DNA of 64,000 bases from Akkermansia muciniphila (GCF_002884975.1 NZ_PJKB01000001.1:186001-250000); one strand, 5' to 3'; positions 25,788 to 34,860 are shown, counted from the first letter of the stretch. Program-made: numbers and translations. The notes: a model not told the origin generated them from the sequence alone.

Positions 25788-25849
25788 AAGAAGAAGGCAG
25801 GAGGTCCCTTGGGAACATCCTGCCTTCGTGAAGGTTTCGATAGGGCTGT
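25788..25849 (-). terminator. Terminator of the transglutaminase-discoidin operon; hairpin unit, second copy
   Basis: On the minus strand GGCAGGATGTTCCC pairs with GGGACCTCCTGCC and is followed by TTCTTCTTTTC. It starts 4 bp after the stop of the thioredoxin-fold gene. A 62-bp copy with 56 matches lies at 22099-22160. Confidence 0.85.
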
Positions 25850-25853
25850 GGAA

Positions 25854-27071
25854 TTATGATTCCTTGGTCACGATGATGTCGCAGTCCGCCTCAAACCAGC
25901 CCTGGCCCTGGCAGTCAAAGACCAGGTCCGGCTTTTCCGAGCCGGAGAAGCGCAGGGTGAATTCGCGCCCGTTTTTGTCCTGCTGGTCCTTGGGCAGTTC
26001 GCTGACCACGCGGCTGCCCCTCATGAAGCGGGGATTGCGGATGTTGCAGCCGCCGCTGTTCATCTTGAAGGTGATCTTGTAGTTGCCGGGGCCGTTGAGC
26101 ATGCTGCCGATGTTGACGCGGGTGGGCGTAAATTCCGGGCGCAGGTCATAGCCCGTGAAGTGCGGCTCCTTGAGGGTGACGGGTTCCGTCAGGAAGCGGT
26201 AGTAGTTCTGCGCGCCTGTTCCCATCAGGGTCTTGGGGGAGATTTTGGCGATGTCCGCCAGGGTTTTCAGCGCCTGGTCCTTTTTCCCCTCGCTGCGGTA
26301 GAGCCAGAATCTGGCCGCCATGACCTGTTGTTTTTGCAGGGGAGTCAGGCCGGGGATTTTGAGCTGCTTGTCCACATAGGCATGGGCGGCCTTGTAGTCT
26401 TTCTGCCCGCCGTTTTTGCCGGAGTCTTCCACCATCCGCTGCACCTTTTCAATGTAGGGCAGGTGCTTGAAGGTGTATTTGAAGTGCATGCCCCTGGTGT
26501 CTTCCGGGTCCGCCTTCTTGATTTTTTCCAGAATGTCCTTCCTGGCGGAGGCCGCGTACGGGGGAAGCTGCTGGAGGCCTTCCCCGTAAAGAAGGGCTGC
26601 GTTCGCGCCGGAAGAGGCGTCCGCCTTTTCCCACAGGGCATTGGCCTTTTCCTGCTGCTTCACGGCTTCCAGCGCCTGCTTCATGACGGCGGGCAGCGTT
26701 TCCTTGGAAACGCCTTCAGACAGGAAGACCATGCCGCCGGCGGGGGAAACCACCTGGATGGCCGGGATGTTCCAGATTTCACCGGGAGGCTTGGGCAGCT
26801 TCTTTTCCTCTTCCGTCATTTCCTCCCGTTCATCCTGGATGCACCAGAGGACGGGTTCCGGGGAGTCCTTGGCCAGGTGCTCCACCGCGCGGGTGACTTC
26901 ACGCGATTTGGGGGACCAGTCCGTGCCGGCCCACACGACGATCATGTATTTGTTGACGGTTTTGGCCTCGTCCTTCACGGCGCTGTAGGCCGGGAGGGCC
27001 GCCTGGACGGGCGCGGACAGGAGGAGGGCTGCGGCCAGCAGGCCGGGGACGATGTTGAGATGATGAAACAT
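25854..27071 (-). CDS. Secreted thioredoxin-fold protein lacking the redox cysteines, with C-terminal beta domain
   Basis: 405 residues. A signal peptide (LAAALLLSAPVQA) is followed by a thioredoxin-like domain (about 40-150) whose VVWAGTDWSPKSREV segment corresponds to the DWCxxC active site of exported thioredoxin-like proteins, with Ser at both Cys positions. A helical repeat region follows and then a beta-rich end (FTGYDLRPEFTPTRV). Without cysteines it cannot do disulfide exchange; a binding or scaffold role is more likely. The start at MFHHLNIV is chosen over an extension into the upstream gene. It follows the transglutaminase-discoidin gene by 26 bp. Confidence 0.78.
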   Translation of the reverse strand: MFHHLNIVPGLLAAALLLSAPVQAALPAYSAVKDEAKTVNKYMIVVWAGTDWSPKSREVTRAVEHLAKDSPEPVLWCIQDEREEMTEEEKKLPKPPGEIWNIPAIQVVSPAGGMVFLSEGVSKETLPAVMKQALEAVKQQEKANALWEKADASSGANAALLYGEGLQQLPPYAASARKDILEKIKKADPEDTRGMHFKYTFKHLPYIEKVQRMVEDSGKNGGQKDYKAAHAYVDKQLKIPGLTPLQKQQVMAARFWLYRSEGKKDQALKTLADIAKISPKTLMGTGAQNYYRFLTEPVTLKEPHFTGYDLRPEFTPTRVNIGSMLNGPGNYKITFKMNSGGCNIRNPRFMRGSRVVSELPKDQQDKNGREFTLRFSGSEKPDLVFDCQGQGWFEADCDIIVTKES

Positions 27072-27097
27072 GGCGTTAATGGAAAAGGGTGCAGGGG

Positions 27098-29326
27098 TTA
27101 TTTTTCGTAAACGAGGATGTGGCGCAGGTGCATGAATTCCGGCTGGGCGTTCTTGGCTTCCACCTTGATCCACTTGGCCTTGGTGCCTTCCGGAGCGGTG
27201 ATGACCCATTCCTTGGGCATGTTTTCCGTGGCGGCCAGGGGGAACCAGGTGGCTCCGTCCGTGGAGGTGGAGACCTCCATCTTCTTCATCCGGTCTTCGT
27301 TGCCGTTGCGCTTGGTGACCACCAGCCCGGCCAGGTCCACGCCGTTTTTCAGTTCCACAATGACGTTGGGGTTCGCTTCCTTGTCCGTATGCTGGGAGCC
27401 GCCGCAGGGGCGCAGCAGGTTGATGTGGTCCCACGGGCTGTCCCACTGGCAGGTGGTGGAGCACCTGACCATGCCGTCCGCGGGTACCAGCTTCCAGCCC
27501 TGGGGGATGGCGGCATTGACCGTGTTGGCAGACGTATCGGCGTCAGAGAAGGAGGCGGCCGCCTTGCTCAGGGTCTGGAAGGCCGGAATGGAGCGGGCCA
27601 TTTCCGTGGCATAGATGGCTTTTCCGTAGGCTTCCTTCAGCTTCTTGGGGTCGGGGGCTTTTCCGGAGGCTCCGGCTTCCCCCGTCTGCTGGGCTACCTT
27701 GGCGAAGGCGTTGGAGAAGACATCCGCCTGGCCGTTTTCCACAAAGGTTTTCACGGCCCATTCCAGCGCCTGGCCGAAGTTGGTGCCGTCCCCCGTTTTC
27801 AGGTGCGTGGAGAGGACCGTTTCCAGATAGGCCGCCTTTTCCTGCGGATTGGTCAGGAAGGCGGACTGGGAGTCCAGCACGGGCTGGAATTTCACTGCCC
27901 AGGACGTGGGGGTGGTGGCGATGGTTTCATGCAGGTCCCGGAACCAAGCGATCCGGTCTTCGGACGGGATGTCCATCAGGAACTTGTTCTGCACGTCCTT
28001 CAGGGCGTCGAACGCGGCAAAGCCGTTCCCCTTGTAGTGGGAGAGGGCGTCCTTGGCGTACACGTACCAGTCGATGGGCTGCATGCCTTCCTTTTCCATC
28101 AGCAGGCGCTGAAGCTCCGTGCGGAAGAACGGGTGCAGCGGGGTTTGCTTGAGCGCTTCCCCCCAGGCCTGGATGGCCTTGTCCTTGTTGCCGGCGGCTT
28201 CGTCCAGGCGGGCCTGCGCGGCCCACAGGTAGGCCTGGTCCGCCTTGGCGTTGTCCGCAAAGACGTTTTCCATCAGCAGGTAGGAGGTTGGAGCCTGTCC
28301 GCCGAAAATGTGGTTGTGCATGCCGCCGTCCGGTCCGCCGAAGCCGCCTTTCCATTCCCCGCGCTTCACGCGCACCGCATAGGCGCAGTGGCCGGGCTGC
28401 CCTACCGGGTAGGCCGGAATGCCGTGGGCCTGGGCCGCCATGGTGCCGAAGTAGGAGAGGCCGCCGCACACGCCGCCGATGACCTGCGTGTTTTCCGCGG
28501 AGGTGTTGACGTCGCGCCACGGCACGTAGAAGAGGGGGCCCTGGATGGTGTCGCCGAAGAAGTTGTTGCCCGTATAGGGGGCGGCCCAGCAGGCGTCCGT
28601 ATAGCGCCGCCAGGGGAGGTTGACGTGCTCATTGCTCCATTCGTAGGATTTGTCGTCCCACGTATGGCCCACGACGAAGCGCATTTCCCACGGGCGCAGC
28701 TTGATGAAGCCGGGATGCAGCTTGTTTTCCTGATGCAGTTTCTTGAATATCTGGTAACGGCGCACCGGGTTGCTGTTGGCGGAGTTGGTTTTCAGTTTTC
28801 CCGCCATGGGGCCTGTGGAAAAGACGGAGGCAAGCCCGGTGGCGAGGGGCTGGTAGTCCCGGAAGTCCGCGCTCCTGCCGTCCGCCTTCCAGATGTCGGA
28901 AAGGATTTGAAGGCCCTCCGGGGAGTTTTCCGGGATCAGGCCCGCGCCCAGGTAGAGTTCCATCCATGCCGGGTCCTGTAAAAAGGCCTTGATGAAGGCC
29001 GCGTCCTGCGGGCTTTTGGAGAAAACGGCCTTTACGTTGTCCGGTCCCGTGACGCGCAGGAGTTCGTGAATGTCCAGCAGGTGGCGGTATTGCTTGTCCT
29101 GAAGCAGTTTTTGTTCCGATTTGGTTTGTTCCCCAGCCTTCAGGAGGGAGGAGCGGAGTTCCGTTTGCAGCCCGGCAAAGTCGCCCGCGGCTATTTTCTG
29201 CGCCAGGGGGGCAGGAAGCTGGCTGGCGGCGGACGGCGCTTCCGTTTCAGGTTCCGTCAGATCCTGCGCCATGCAGACGGGCGCGGCGAGCAGGGCGGTG
29301 CAGAGAAGAAGGTGTGAAATATTCAT
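27098..29326 (-). CDS. Secreted transglutaminase-like protein with C-terminal discoidin (F5/8 type C) domain
   Basis: 742 residues, signal peptide LLLCTALLAAPVCMA. The core GGVCGGLSYFG (Cys287) and GIPAYPVGQPGHCAY (His313) matches the 620-residue island protein, and both have a PWEM motif about 70 residues or more before the Cys. The last roughly 140 residues form a discoidin-like sugar-binding domain (NVIVELKNGVDLAGLVV, WIKVEAKNAQ, HLRHILVYEK). It could act on, or bind, glycoprotein outside the cell, fitting a mucus-dwelling bacterium. GC content is that of the core genome, unlike the island copy. First gene of a two-gene unit. Confidence 0.82.
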   Translation of the reverse strand: MNISHLLLCTALLAAPVCMAQDLTEPETEAPSAASQLPAPLAQKIAAGDFAGLQTELRSSLLKAGEQTKSEQKLLQDKQYRHLLDIHELLRVTGPDNVKAVFSKSPQDAAFIKAFLQDPAWMELYLGAGLIPENSPEGLQILSDIWKADGRSADFRDYQPLATGLASVFSTGPMAGKLKTNSANSNPVRRYQIFKKLHQENKLHPGFIKLRPWEMRFVVGHTWDDKSYEWSNEHVNLPWRRYTDACWAAPYTGNNFFGDTIQGPLFYVPWRDVNTSAENTQVIGGVCGGLSYFGTMAAQAHGIPAYPVGQPGHCAYAVRVKRGEWKGGFGGPDGGMHNHIFGGQAPTSYLLMENVFADNAKADQAYLWAAQARLDEAAGNKDKAIQAWGEALKQTPLHPFFRTELQRLLMEKEGMQPIDWYVYAKDALSHYKGNGFAAFDALKDVQNKFLMDIPSEDRIAWFRDLHETIATTPTSWAVKFQPVLDSQSAFLTNPQEKAAYLETVLSTHLKTGDGTNFGQALEWAVKTFVENGQADVFSNAFAKVAQQTGEAGASGKAPDPKKLKEAYGKAIYATEMARSIPAFQTLSKAAASFSDADTSANTVNAAIPQGWKLVPADGMVRCSTTCQWDSPWDHINLLRPCGGSQHTDKEANPNVIVELKNGVDLAGLVVTKRNGNEDRMKKMEVSTSTDGATWFPLAATENMPKEWVITAPEGTKAKWIKVEAKNAQPEFMHLRHILVYEK

Positions 29327-29435
29327 GTGGAAAAGCTTGTTTAAGGATAGCGGAAAAAAGGGGCCGGAGCCAGTTTGTTTTCCGACTTATTACGGTGCCG
29401 GAACAGTATTTTTATCATGCGCTGCGGGGCATCTT

Positions 29436-30035
29436 TCAGCATAAATGGTCGCAGAGCATTTTCACGCCCAGGCCGATGAGGATGAGTCCGGCCCCCGCTT
29501 CCAGGTGGAAGGTGGGGAAGCGGTGCAGCCGCCTGGTCAGGAAGAAGCCTGCCGCCGTGCACAGGAAGGTGGTGAAGCCGATGGCGGCAGCGGGAAGAAG
29601 CACGGCGTGGAGGGTGGGGGAGGAGCCGCACTGGGCGGAGGAAAGGTAGATGCTGACGCCCGCCACCAGGGCGTCTATGCTGGTGGCGATCCCCACGGCC
29701 AGGAGGGTGGGCAGCGTCAGGCTGGTGACGTGGGGCATGTGCTCCTCTTCATCGCGGTGGTTCCAGCCTTCCCGGATGACGTTGATTCCCAGAAAGGTGA
29801 ACACGGCAAAGCCGAGCCAGTGGTCCCAGGCCGCAATGTACTGGTGCACGGTTCCCGTGAGCAGGAAGCCCAGCACGGGCATCAGGAATTGTCCCGCCCC
29901 GGTGGACACGGAAAGCTTGATGCCGTTGCTCAGGCGTTTTTGCTTAATGAGCAAGCCGTAGGTAAACGCCACGACAAAGGCGTCTACGGACAGGGCAAAA
30001 GCCAGGAATAACAAGTCGGCAAGCGGCATGCTCAT
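29436..30035 (-). CDS. mntP: Manganese efflux pump MntP (YebN family)
   Basis: About 199 residues with six hydrophobic segments. The two internally repeated motifs of the family are visible: SVDAFVVAFTYGL in the first helix and ATSIDALVAGVS in the fourth, with the Asp residues that line the Mn path. It exports Mn(II) across the inner membrane. ATG codons at 30035 and 30029 are both plausible; a TTG at 30074 is not supported. I looked for a yybP-ykoY riboswitch in the upstream 200 bp and could not recognise one. Confidence 0.9.
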   Translation of the reverse strand: MSMPLADLLFLAFALSVDAFVVAFTYGLLIKQKRLSNGIKLSVSTGAGQFLMPVLGFLLTGTVHQYIAAWDHWLGFAVFTFLGINVIREGWNHRDEEEHMPHVTSLTLPTLLAVGIATSIDALVAGVSIYLSSAQCGSSPTLHAVLLPAAAIGFTTFLCTAAGFFLTRRLHRFPTFHLEAGAGLILIGLGVKMLCDHLC

Positions 30036-30324
30036 TGCGGAGAGGCACTCTAGGACATCCCCGGGAAAAAGCAATTTTTTTGTTCCACGCGGTTTTTTCC
30101 GGGTCCGGGCAAGACTGCCGGAAACGCTTTCGGAACATTCCCGGGGGCCGGGCGGAGAAGTCCAGCCCGGCTATCCGTGGACAGACCCCCGTCACAAGAA
30201 ATTCAGTGAAGACAAATTTACGGGATGACAGGGCGTGCCTGTTCTGTCCGGAACGCGTCTGGTGCGTGCGCGGGAATGGTCCTGGAACAGTCTTTCTGCC
30301 GGTTCCCCTGTGGGACGGACCAGG

Positions 30325-31047
30325 CTACTTGCAGTATTTTTTGATGTAGGGCAGCACGGCGTCCGCCCAGATGGCATAGCCCTTTTCCGTGAAGTGCAGG
30401 TTGTCCCTGCTGATGCCGGGCAGGAGCTTTCCTGAGGGGTCCAGAAAGCGCTTGTTGATGTTGGCGTAGGTGGTGCGGGGCAGTTTGCACTGAGCCAGGA
30501 CGGCATTGATTTTGTCATTGTGCTGGCGCAGCTTGTCCTGCGGCCCCGTGCCGCGCGGGAAAATGCCCAGCAGCAGAACGTGGGTGTCCGGGAACCTGAC
30601 CAGCAGGTGCTGAACGGCTCCCAGAATGCCCATGGCCGTTTTTTCCGGAGCTTCTCCTCCCTTGAAATGGCCGGTGTTGTTGGTGCCGATCATGACGATG
30701 CAGAGTTTGGGTTCCGTTTGGGCCGGAATGCCGGAGTCCGTGATGCGGTAGATCAGGTTGGTGGTCTGGTCCCCGGAAATGCCGAAGTTGCAGGGATGGT
30801 AGGGTTTGAACGCCTTTTCCCATACTTGCTTTCCTTCTCTTTTCCAGTAGTCCGTGATGGAGTCTCCCAGGAAAAGGACGCCGCAGGGGTTGTTTTTTAC
30901 CTGCTCCACCTGCTGTTCATACTGCTGCCTCCACCACTGGGGCTGTTCCCTGGGCACCGGGGCCAGGGGTGACGGAGATTCCGCGGAAGAGGCCGGCATG
31001 AGAAGGGTGGCCAGCAGGGAGAAGGCAAGTGCATGCAGGGTTTTCAT
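30325..31047 (-). CDS. Secreted SGNH/GDSL-family hydrolase
   Basis: 240 residues with a signal peptide (ALAFSLLATLLMPASSA). The four SGNH blocks are present: FLGDSIT (nucleophile Ser, about residue 61), FGISGDQT (Gly), IGTNN (Asn) and DNLHFTEKG (Asp-x-x-His). The family includes acetylhydrolases like platelet-activating-factor acetylhydrolase, and carbohydrate esterases. In a mucin degrader an O-acetyl sugar esterase is plausible; substrate unknown. It is transcribed divergently from rpoN, with 140 bp between starts. Confidence 0.85.
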   Translation of the reverse strand: MKTLHALAFSLLATLLMPASSAESPSPLAPVPREQPQWWRQQYEQQVEQVKNNPCGVLFLGDSITDYWKREGKQVWEKAFKPYHPCNFGISGDQTTNLIYRITDSGIPAQTEPKLCIVMIGTNNTGHFKGGEAPEKTAMGILGAVQHLLVRFPDTHVLLLGIFPRGTGPQDKLRQHNDKINAVLAQCKLPRTTYANINKRFLDPSGKLLPGISRDNLHFTEKGYAIWADAVLPYIKKYCK

Positions 31048-31187
31048 TTACCTTCATTATACGGGCGGTTTTCAAAAACGTTACAGGAAAGTTGTGGTCT
31101 TTTTCCGCTCCTGCGGTACGCGGGCAGCTCTTGCGGCAGGGCGTTCCCCCTTGCCAGATTCCGGGGGGTGGTGTAGCTTGTGACGGT

Positions 31188-32576
31188 ATGAGTGAGGTAT
31201 CCCTGCAGCATGGAATGGTGCGCCAGATGGCCGCTTCCCAGTCCATGCAGGCGGGGATGCAGATACTCCAGGCCTCCGCTCTGGAATTGAAGCAGCTTCT
31301 CCGCCACGCGCTGGAGACCAATCCCATGCTTGAAGAATTGCCGGACGCTTCTCCGGAAGCCCTGGAGGACGGGGACGGCTGGAACGAGCAGGAGGACGGC
31401 TGGAACGAGTTTACGGCGGAAGGCCGCCCATCCGCGGAGGCCGCCGCCCGCCGCGATTTCATGTATGAATCCATCGTGGCTCCGGAGTCCCTGAAGACCC
31501 ATTTGACGGCCCAGGCGCAGCATTCCGCGCTTACCGGGCGCGTCCGGGACGCCCTGTTCCTGCTGATTGACGCCCTGGACGAACGCGGCTTCCTGACGGA
31601 GTCCCCGCAGGAGCTGGAAGAACGGGAATGCTTCAGCATGCGGGATATGCAGGAGGCCCTGGCCGTGCTGAGGGGGATGGACCCTCCCGGCGTGGGGGCG
31701 GCGGATTTGAGGGATTCCCTGCTGATTCAGCTTGAGCAGCGCGGCCTGAAGCGTTCGCTCGCCTTCCGTCTGGTCAAGCGCTGCTGGCGGGAGCTGGCGG
31801 CGCACAAGTATGAGGAGGCCGCGCGCCTGCTGGACGTGGAGCCGGAGGCCGTGGCGGAGGCCCTTGAAGTTATCCGCAGCCTGACGCCGGATCCCGGCTG
31901 CGCCTATGCTCCCGGCGGCAATCCCCATCTGCTGCCTGACGTCATCGTGGAGGAAGGGCCTTCCGGGGTTCTGGATGTAGTCCTCACTTCCGAGTACCTG
32001 CCGCGCCTGTCCATGAATGAACGGTACATGGAGCTGATGGCGGAGAGCTCCGGCAGCCGGGAGCTCCGGCAGTATCTCCGCAAGGCATTCCGGGAAGGGC
32101 AGGAACTGCTGCGCGCCCTGGACATGAGGCAGGAGACCGTGCTGCGCCTGGCTCGCGCCATCGTGCGGCGGCAGGAGGATTTTTTCAGGTTCGGGCCGTC
32201 CCGGCTGAAGGCCATGGGCATGGAGGAGGTAGCGGAGGAAATGGGGGTGCACGTGTCCACGGTTTCCCGTGCGTGCCGGGACAAGTACCTGCTGTGCAAG
32301 TGGGGGATGAAGGAACTGAGAAGCTTTTTCAGCGCGGGCGTTCCGGCGGAAGGGGATGTTTCTTCTGCGGGAACGGGCGCGGAGGCGATGGCTTCCGGAG
32401 CCGTTCAGGAGCTGATGCGGCGGTTGATTGCGGAGGAAGATTCTTCCAAACCCCTCAGTGACGCCAGGCTGGCCGCCGCGCTTCAGGAGAAGGGGGTGAA
32501 CATCGCCCGCAGAACGGTGGCCAAGTACCGGGAGCAGATGAAGATTCTGCCCGCGTCCCTGCGCCGGGGGATATGA
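31188..32576 (+). CDS. rpoN: RNA polymerase sigma-54 factor
   Basis: 463 residues. Region I is Gln/Leu-rich at the N-terminus (LQHGMVRQMAASQSMQAGMQILQ), followed by an acidic region II, the core-binding domain and the DNA-binding domain. The RpoN box ARRTVAKYRE that reads the -24 element is near residue 445. It directs core polymerase to -24/-12 promoters and needs bEBP activators, none of which is encoded in this window. The start at MSEVSLQHG is chosen because a longer in-frame extension to 31029 overlaps the start region of the SGNH gene. Confidence 0.95.
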   Translation: MSEVSLQHGMVRQMAASQSMQAGMQILQASALELKQLLRHALETNPMLEELPDASPEALEDGDGWNEQEDGWNEFTAEGRPSAEAAARRDFMYESIVAPESLKTHLTAQAQHSALTGRVRDALFLLIDALDERGFLTESPQELEERECFSMRDMQEALAVLRGMDPPGVGAADLRDSLLIQLEQRGLKRSLAFRLVKRCWRELAAHKYEEAARLLDVEPEAVAEALEVIRSLTPDPGCAYAPGGNPHLLPDVIVEEGPSGVLDVVLTSEYLPRLSMNERYMELMAESSGSRELRQYLRKAFREGQELLRALDMRQETVLRLARAIVRRQEDFFRFGPSRLKAMGMEEVAEEMGVHVSTVSRACRDKYLLCKWGMKELRSFFSAGVPAEGDVSSAGTGAEAMASGAVQELMRRLIAEEDSSKPLSDARLAAALQEKGVNIARRTVAKYREQMKILPASLRRGI

Positions 32577-32725
32577 CAGTTTCCTATATTTTTAAATAAT
32601 TTATTGATATTTTATATTCAATGAATTATGTATTCATTTACAGGGGCGTTTCCTTTGTTTTTATTTCCGGCGGAAGAGGCGGTTGACTGATGCGGCTTTG
32701 GTGCTATAGTCCCCGCTTTATCGTG

Positions 32726-33880
32726 ATGCGTACATTTACCTGGCCTATTGCCCTGCTGCTGGCGGGGCTTCTTTTTCAGACGGTGGCGTTTGCCGTTCTG
32801 AATACGGTGGTTCCGCTGTGGATGGAACAGTCTGACGCCGCCACCTGGGAGGCCGGGCTGGTGGGGGCTTTTTTCTTTCTGGGGAACCTGGCCGGCACGC
32901 TGATGGCCGGAGGGGTGATCCGCAAGACCGGGTTCAAGGGTAGCTACCAGTACGCGTGCATGTTATGCGCGGCGTCCACCCTGCTGCTGCTTGTGTTTCC
33001 CGGCGCGCTGGCCTGGAGCGGCCTCCGGCTGCTGACGGGGATAAGCTGCGCCCTGGTCTGGGTGGTGGTGGAAAGCGCCCTGCTGAGGGCCGGAACGCTG
33101 CAAACCCGCGGCATTCTGCTGGCATCCTACCTGGTGGTTTATTATCTGGGAACGGTGCTGGGGCAGTTGCTCCTGGGCTGGTTCCCCAGCGACATGTCCC
33201 TGGTGGTGACGGAGGTGTGCCTTCTATCCGCGGCAGCCATGGTTCCCCTGATGTTTGCCCGTCTGGAATCTGATTCCGCGGGCGCCTTGTCCTCCGTGCG
33301 TGTGGAGGTACGGACGCTGTTGAAACGCCGCAGCGTATTCCTGGGCGTGGTGGGGTGCGTGATTTCCGGCGTGGTGCTGGGAACGATTTATTGCCTGATG
33401 CCCCTGTTCCTGAAACACCAGGGCATGGACCATTCCTCCGTGGGGTACTGGATGGCCCTGCTGATTGCCGCGGCCATTCTGGGCCAGTGGCCCATGGGCA
33501 GGCTGGCGGACAAGTACGGGCGCGCCTTCGTCATGAAATGCCAGTCCCTGCTGGTGGTGGCCGCCTGCGCCGGACTGGTGCTGAAAGGCGGCCTGATGGC
33601 CCCCTCCCTGATCGCGCTGGGGCTGGCCGGGTTTTCCCTGTACCCCGTCGCCATGGCCTGGGGGTGTGAAGAGGCCTCACGGGATGAGCTGGTGACCATG
33701 AACCAGCTTCTGCTGCTGAGCTACTCCATTGGCACGCTGGCCGGGCCTTCCCTGACCTCCTTCCTGATGCAGCGGTATTCCGATAACTGGATGCCGATGG
33801 TCATTGCGCTGGTGGCACTCTCCTTCATGCCCGTGCTGATGCTGGGCGGTGGCCATGGAAGAAGAAAGCTGTCCCGGTAA
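32726..33880 (+). CDS. Major facilitator superfamily transporter
   Basis: 384 residues with about twelve hydrophobic segments. The GRLADKYGRAFVM loop between helices corresponds to the MFS GxLaDrxGRkxxl motif, here in the second half; the first half has GGVIRKTGFKGSY. It resembles YcaD-like exporters. Substrate unknown. The ATG at 32726 is preferred to 32690 because it directly precedes the first helix. An AT-rich 100-bp stretch upstream likely holds its promoter. Confidence 0.85.
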   Translation: MRTFTWPIALLLAGLLFQTVAFAVLNTVVPLWMEQSDAATWEAGLVGAFFFLGNLAGTLMAGGVIRKTGFKGSYQYACMLCAASTLLLLVFPGALAWSGLRLLTGISCALVWVVVESALLRAGTLQTRGILLASYLVVYYLGTVLGQLLLGWFPSDMSLVVTEVCLLSAAAMVPLMFARLESDSAGALSSVRVEVRTLLKRRSVFLGVVGCVISGVVLGTIYCLMPLFLKHQGMDHSSVGYWMALLIAAAILGQWPMGRLADKYGRAFVMKCQSLLVVAACAGLVLKGGLMAPSLIALGLAGFSLYPVAMAWGCEEASRDELVTMNQLLLLSYSIGTLAGPSLTSFLMQRYSDNWMPMVIALVALSFMPVLMLGGGHGRRKLSR

Positions 33881-33903
33881 AAGAAGAGGGGGAGAAAGAG
33901 GCG

Positions 33904-34860
33904 TCAGGGTTTTTTCGGCTCTGGCGGGGCGGCTTTCTCCGGCTGGGGCGCGTCATTGTCCGCCACCTGGTGAATCATGTCCGTCAGGGCGTGCACGTAA
34001 TCTTCCGTGTGGGAATCCGTGACGGAGTATTTGCACAGGCAGGAAACCGTGGGAATGTTCAGGGCCGCGTAGTGGCGGTCATTTCCGGCAATGGCCGCAG
34101 GCTCCCGGTGGAACGTGGGAGGCGCCTGCTCCCAGGATTTGGTGAAGGGGGCGGCGCATTGGCCCGCAAATTCCTTCCCGCGGGGAGTGGTCATGAACAG
34201 CACGGCTTCCTGCGGGGATTTTGGTTCCGGCTGTTTCTGCTCCGCAGCGGCGGCCAGTTCCTGTGGTTCCAGGTTGATCATGCCCAGGATGTTGGCCGCG
34301 CCTATGCTGCCGCTCAGGGCTTTGGCATGCACGTAAGCGCCGGAAGAGGAAGATTTCCCCGCGGGGCCTGCCCCGTTCGCGTACGCGACGAAGTAAATAT
34401 TATGGTTGGTGGGAATGTCCTTGAGGTCCCTGGCCGTTTCCAGCAGCAGGGCGGTCCCGGTGCCGTTATTGAGCTGTTCGCTGGAGTCGTAATTGGCTCC
34501 CACCACAATGCTCTGGTTGTTGGAATAAAGGCCCGGCTTGTACACCAGGACGTTGTAGATGGCTGTGCCCTTTTTCGCGTCGCCGCCGGCCACGGGCTGG
34601 AGGGTGACGGCATAGCCCATGTCCGAGAAGCTCCCGGCGATGTATTTGGCGGCGGCTTCCATGGATTTGGGCTTTTTGGCGTTCCGGGCTCCGATGTCTT
34701 TTTGCAGGACTTTCGCGTGCTTTTCCATGCGCGCGCCCAGGGTCCGCGGCGTTTCCGGGCCGCCGGAGGAGGACGCGGGAAGGAGGGTGCAGGAGGATAG
34801 GCCGGAGGCCAGCAGCAGGAATCCGGCGGTCAGGGCGGCGTGTTTGTGAATGCGGGTCAT
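33904..34860 (-). CDS. M28-like lipoprotein with degenerate metal-binding site
   Basis: 318 residues. A lipobox (LLLASGLSSC) predicts a lipid-anchored exported protein. The body follows the M28 aminopeptidase plan: GANYDSS, LNNGTGTALLLETARDL, YFVAYANGAG, INLEPQEL and a late SVTDSHTEDY. In active M28 enzymes these positions read GAHYDS, DDNGSG, the catalytic EE pair and NLD; here His, Asp and both Glu are replaced. The fold is probably retained but zinc-dependent hydrolysis is not expected. Pro/Lys-rich C-terminus. It is 3 bp from the next minus-strand gene, so the two may be co-transcribed. Confidence 0.8.
   Translation of the reverse strand: MTRIHKHAALTAGFLLLASGLSSCTLLPASSSGGPETPRTLGARMEKHAKVLQKDIGARNAKKPKSMEAAAKYIAGSFSDMGYAVTLQPVAGGDAKKGTAIYNVLVYKPGLYSNNQSIVVGANYDSSEQLNNGTGTALLLETARDLKDIPTNHNIYFVAYANGAGPAGKSSSSGAYVHAKALSGSIGAANILGMINLEPQELAAAAEQKQPEPKSPQEAVLFMTTPRGKEFAGQCAAPFTKSWEQAPPTFHREPAAIAGNDRHYAALNIPTVSCLCKYSVTDSHTEDYVHALTDMIHQVADNDAPQPEKAAPPEPKKP

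Noticed and set aside
30036-30240. Possible yybP-ykoY manganese riboswitch upstream of mntP
   Set aside because: I searched by eye for the conserved loops and could not find them; the region is GC-rich with no matching core.
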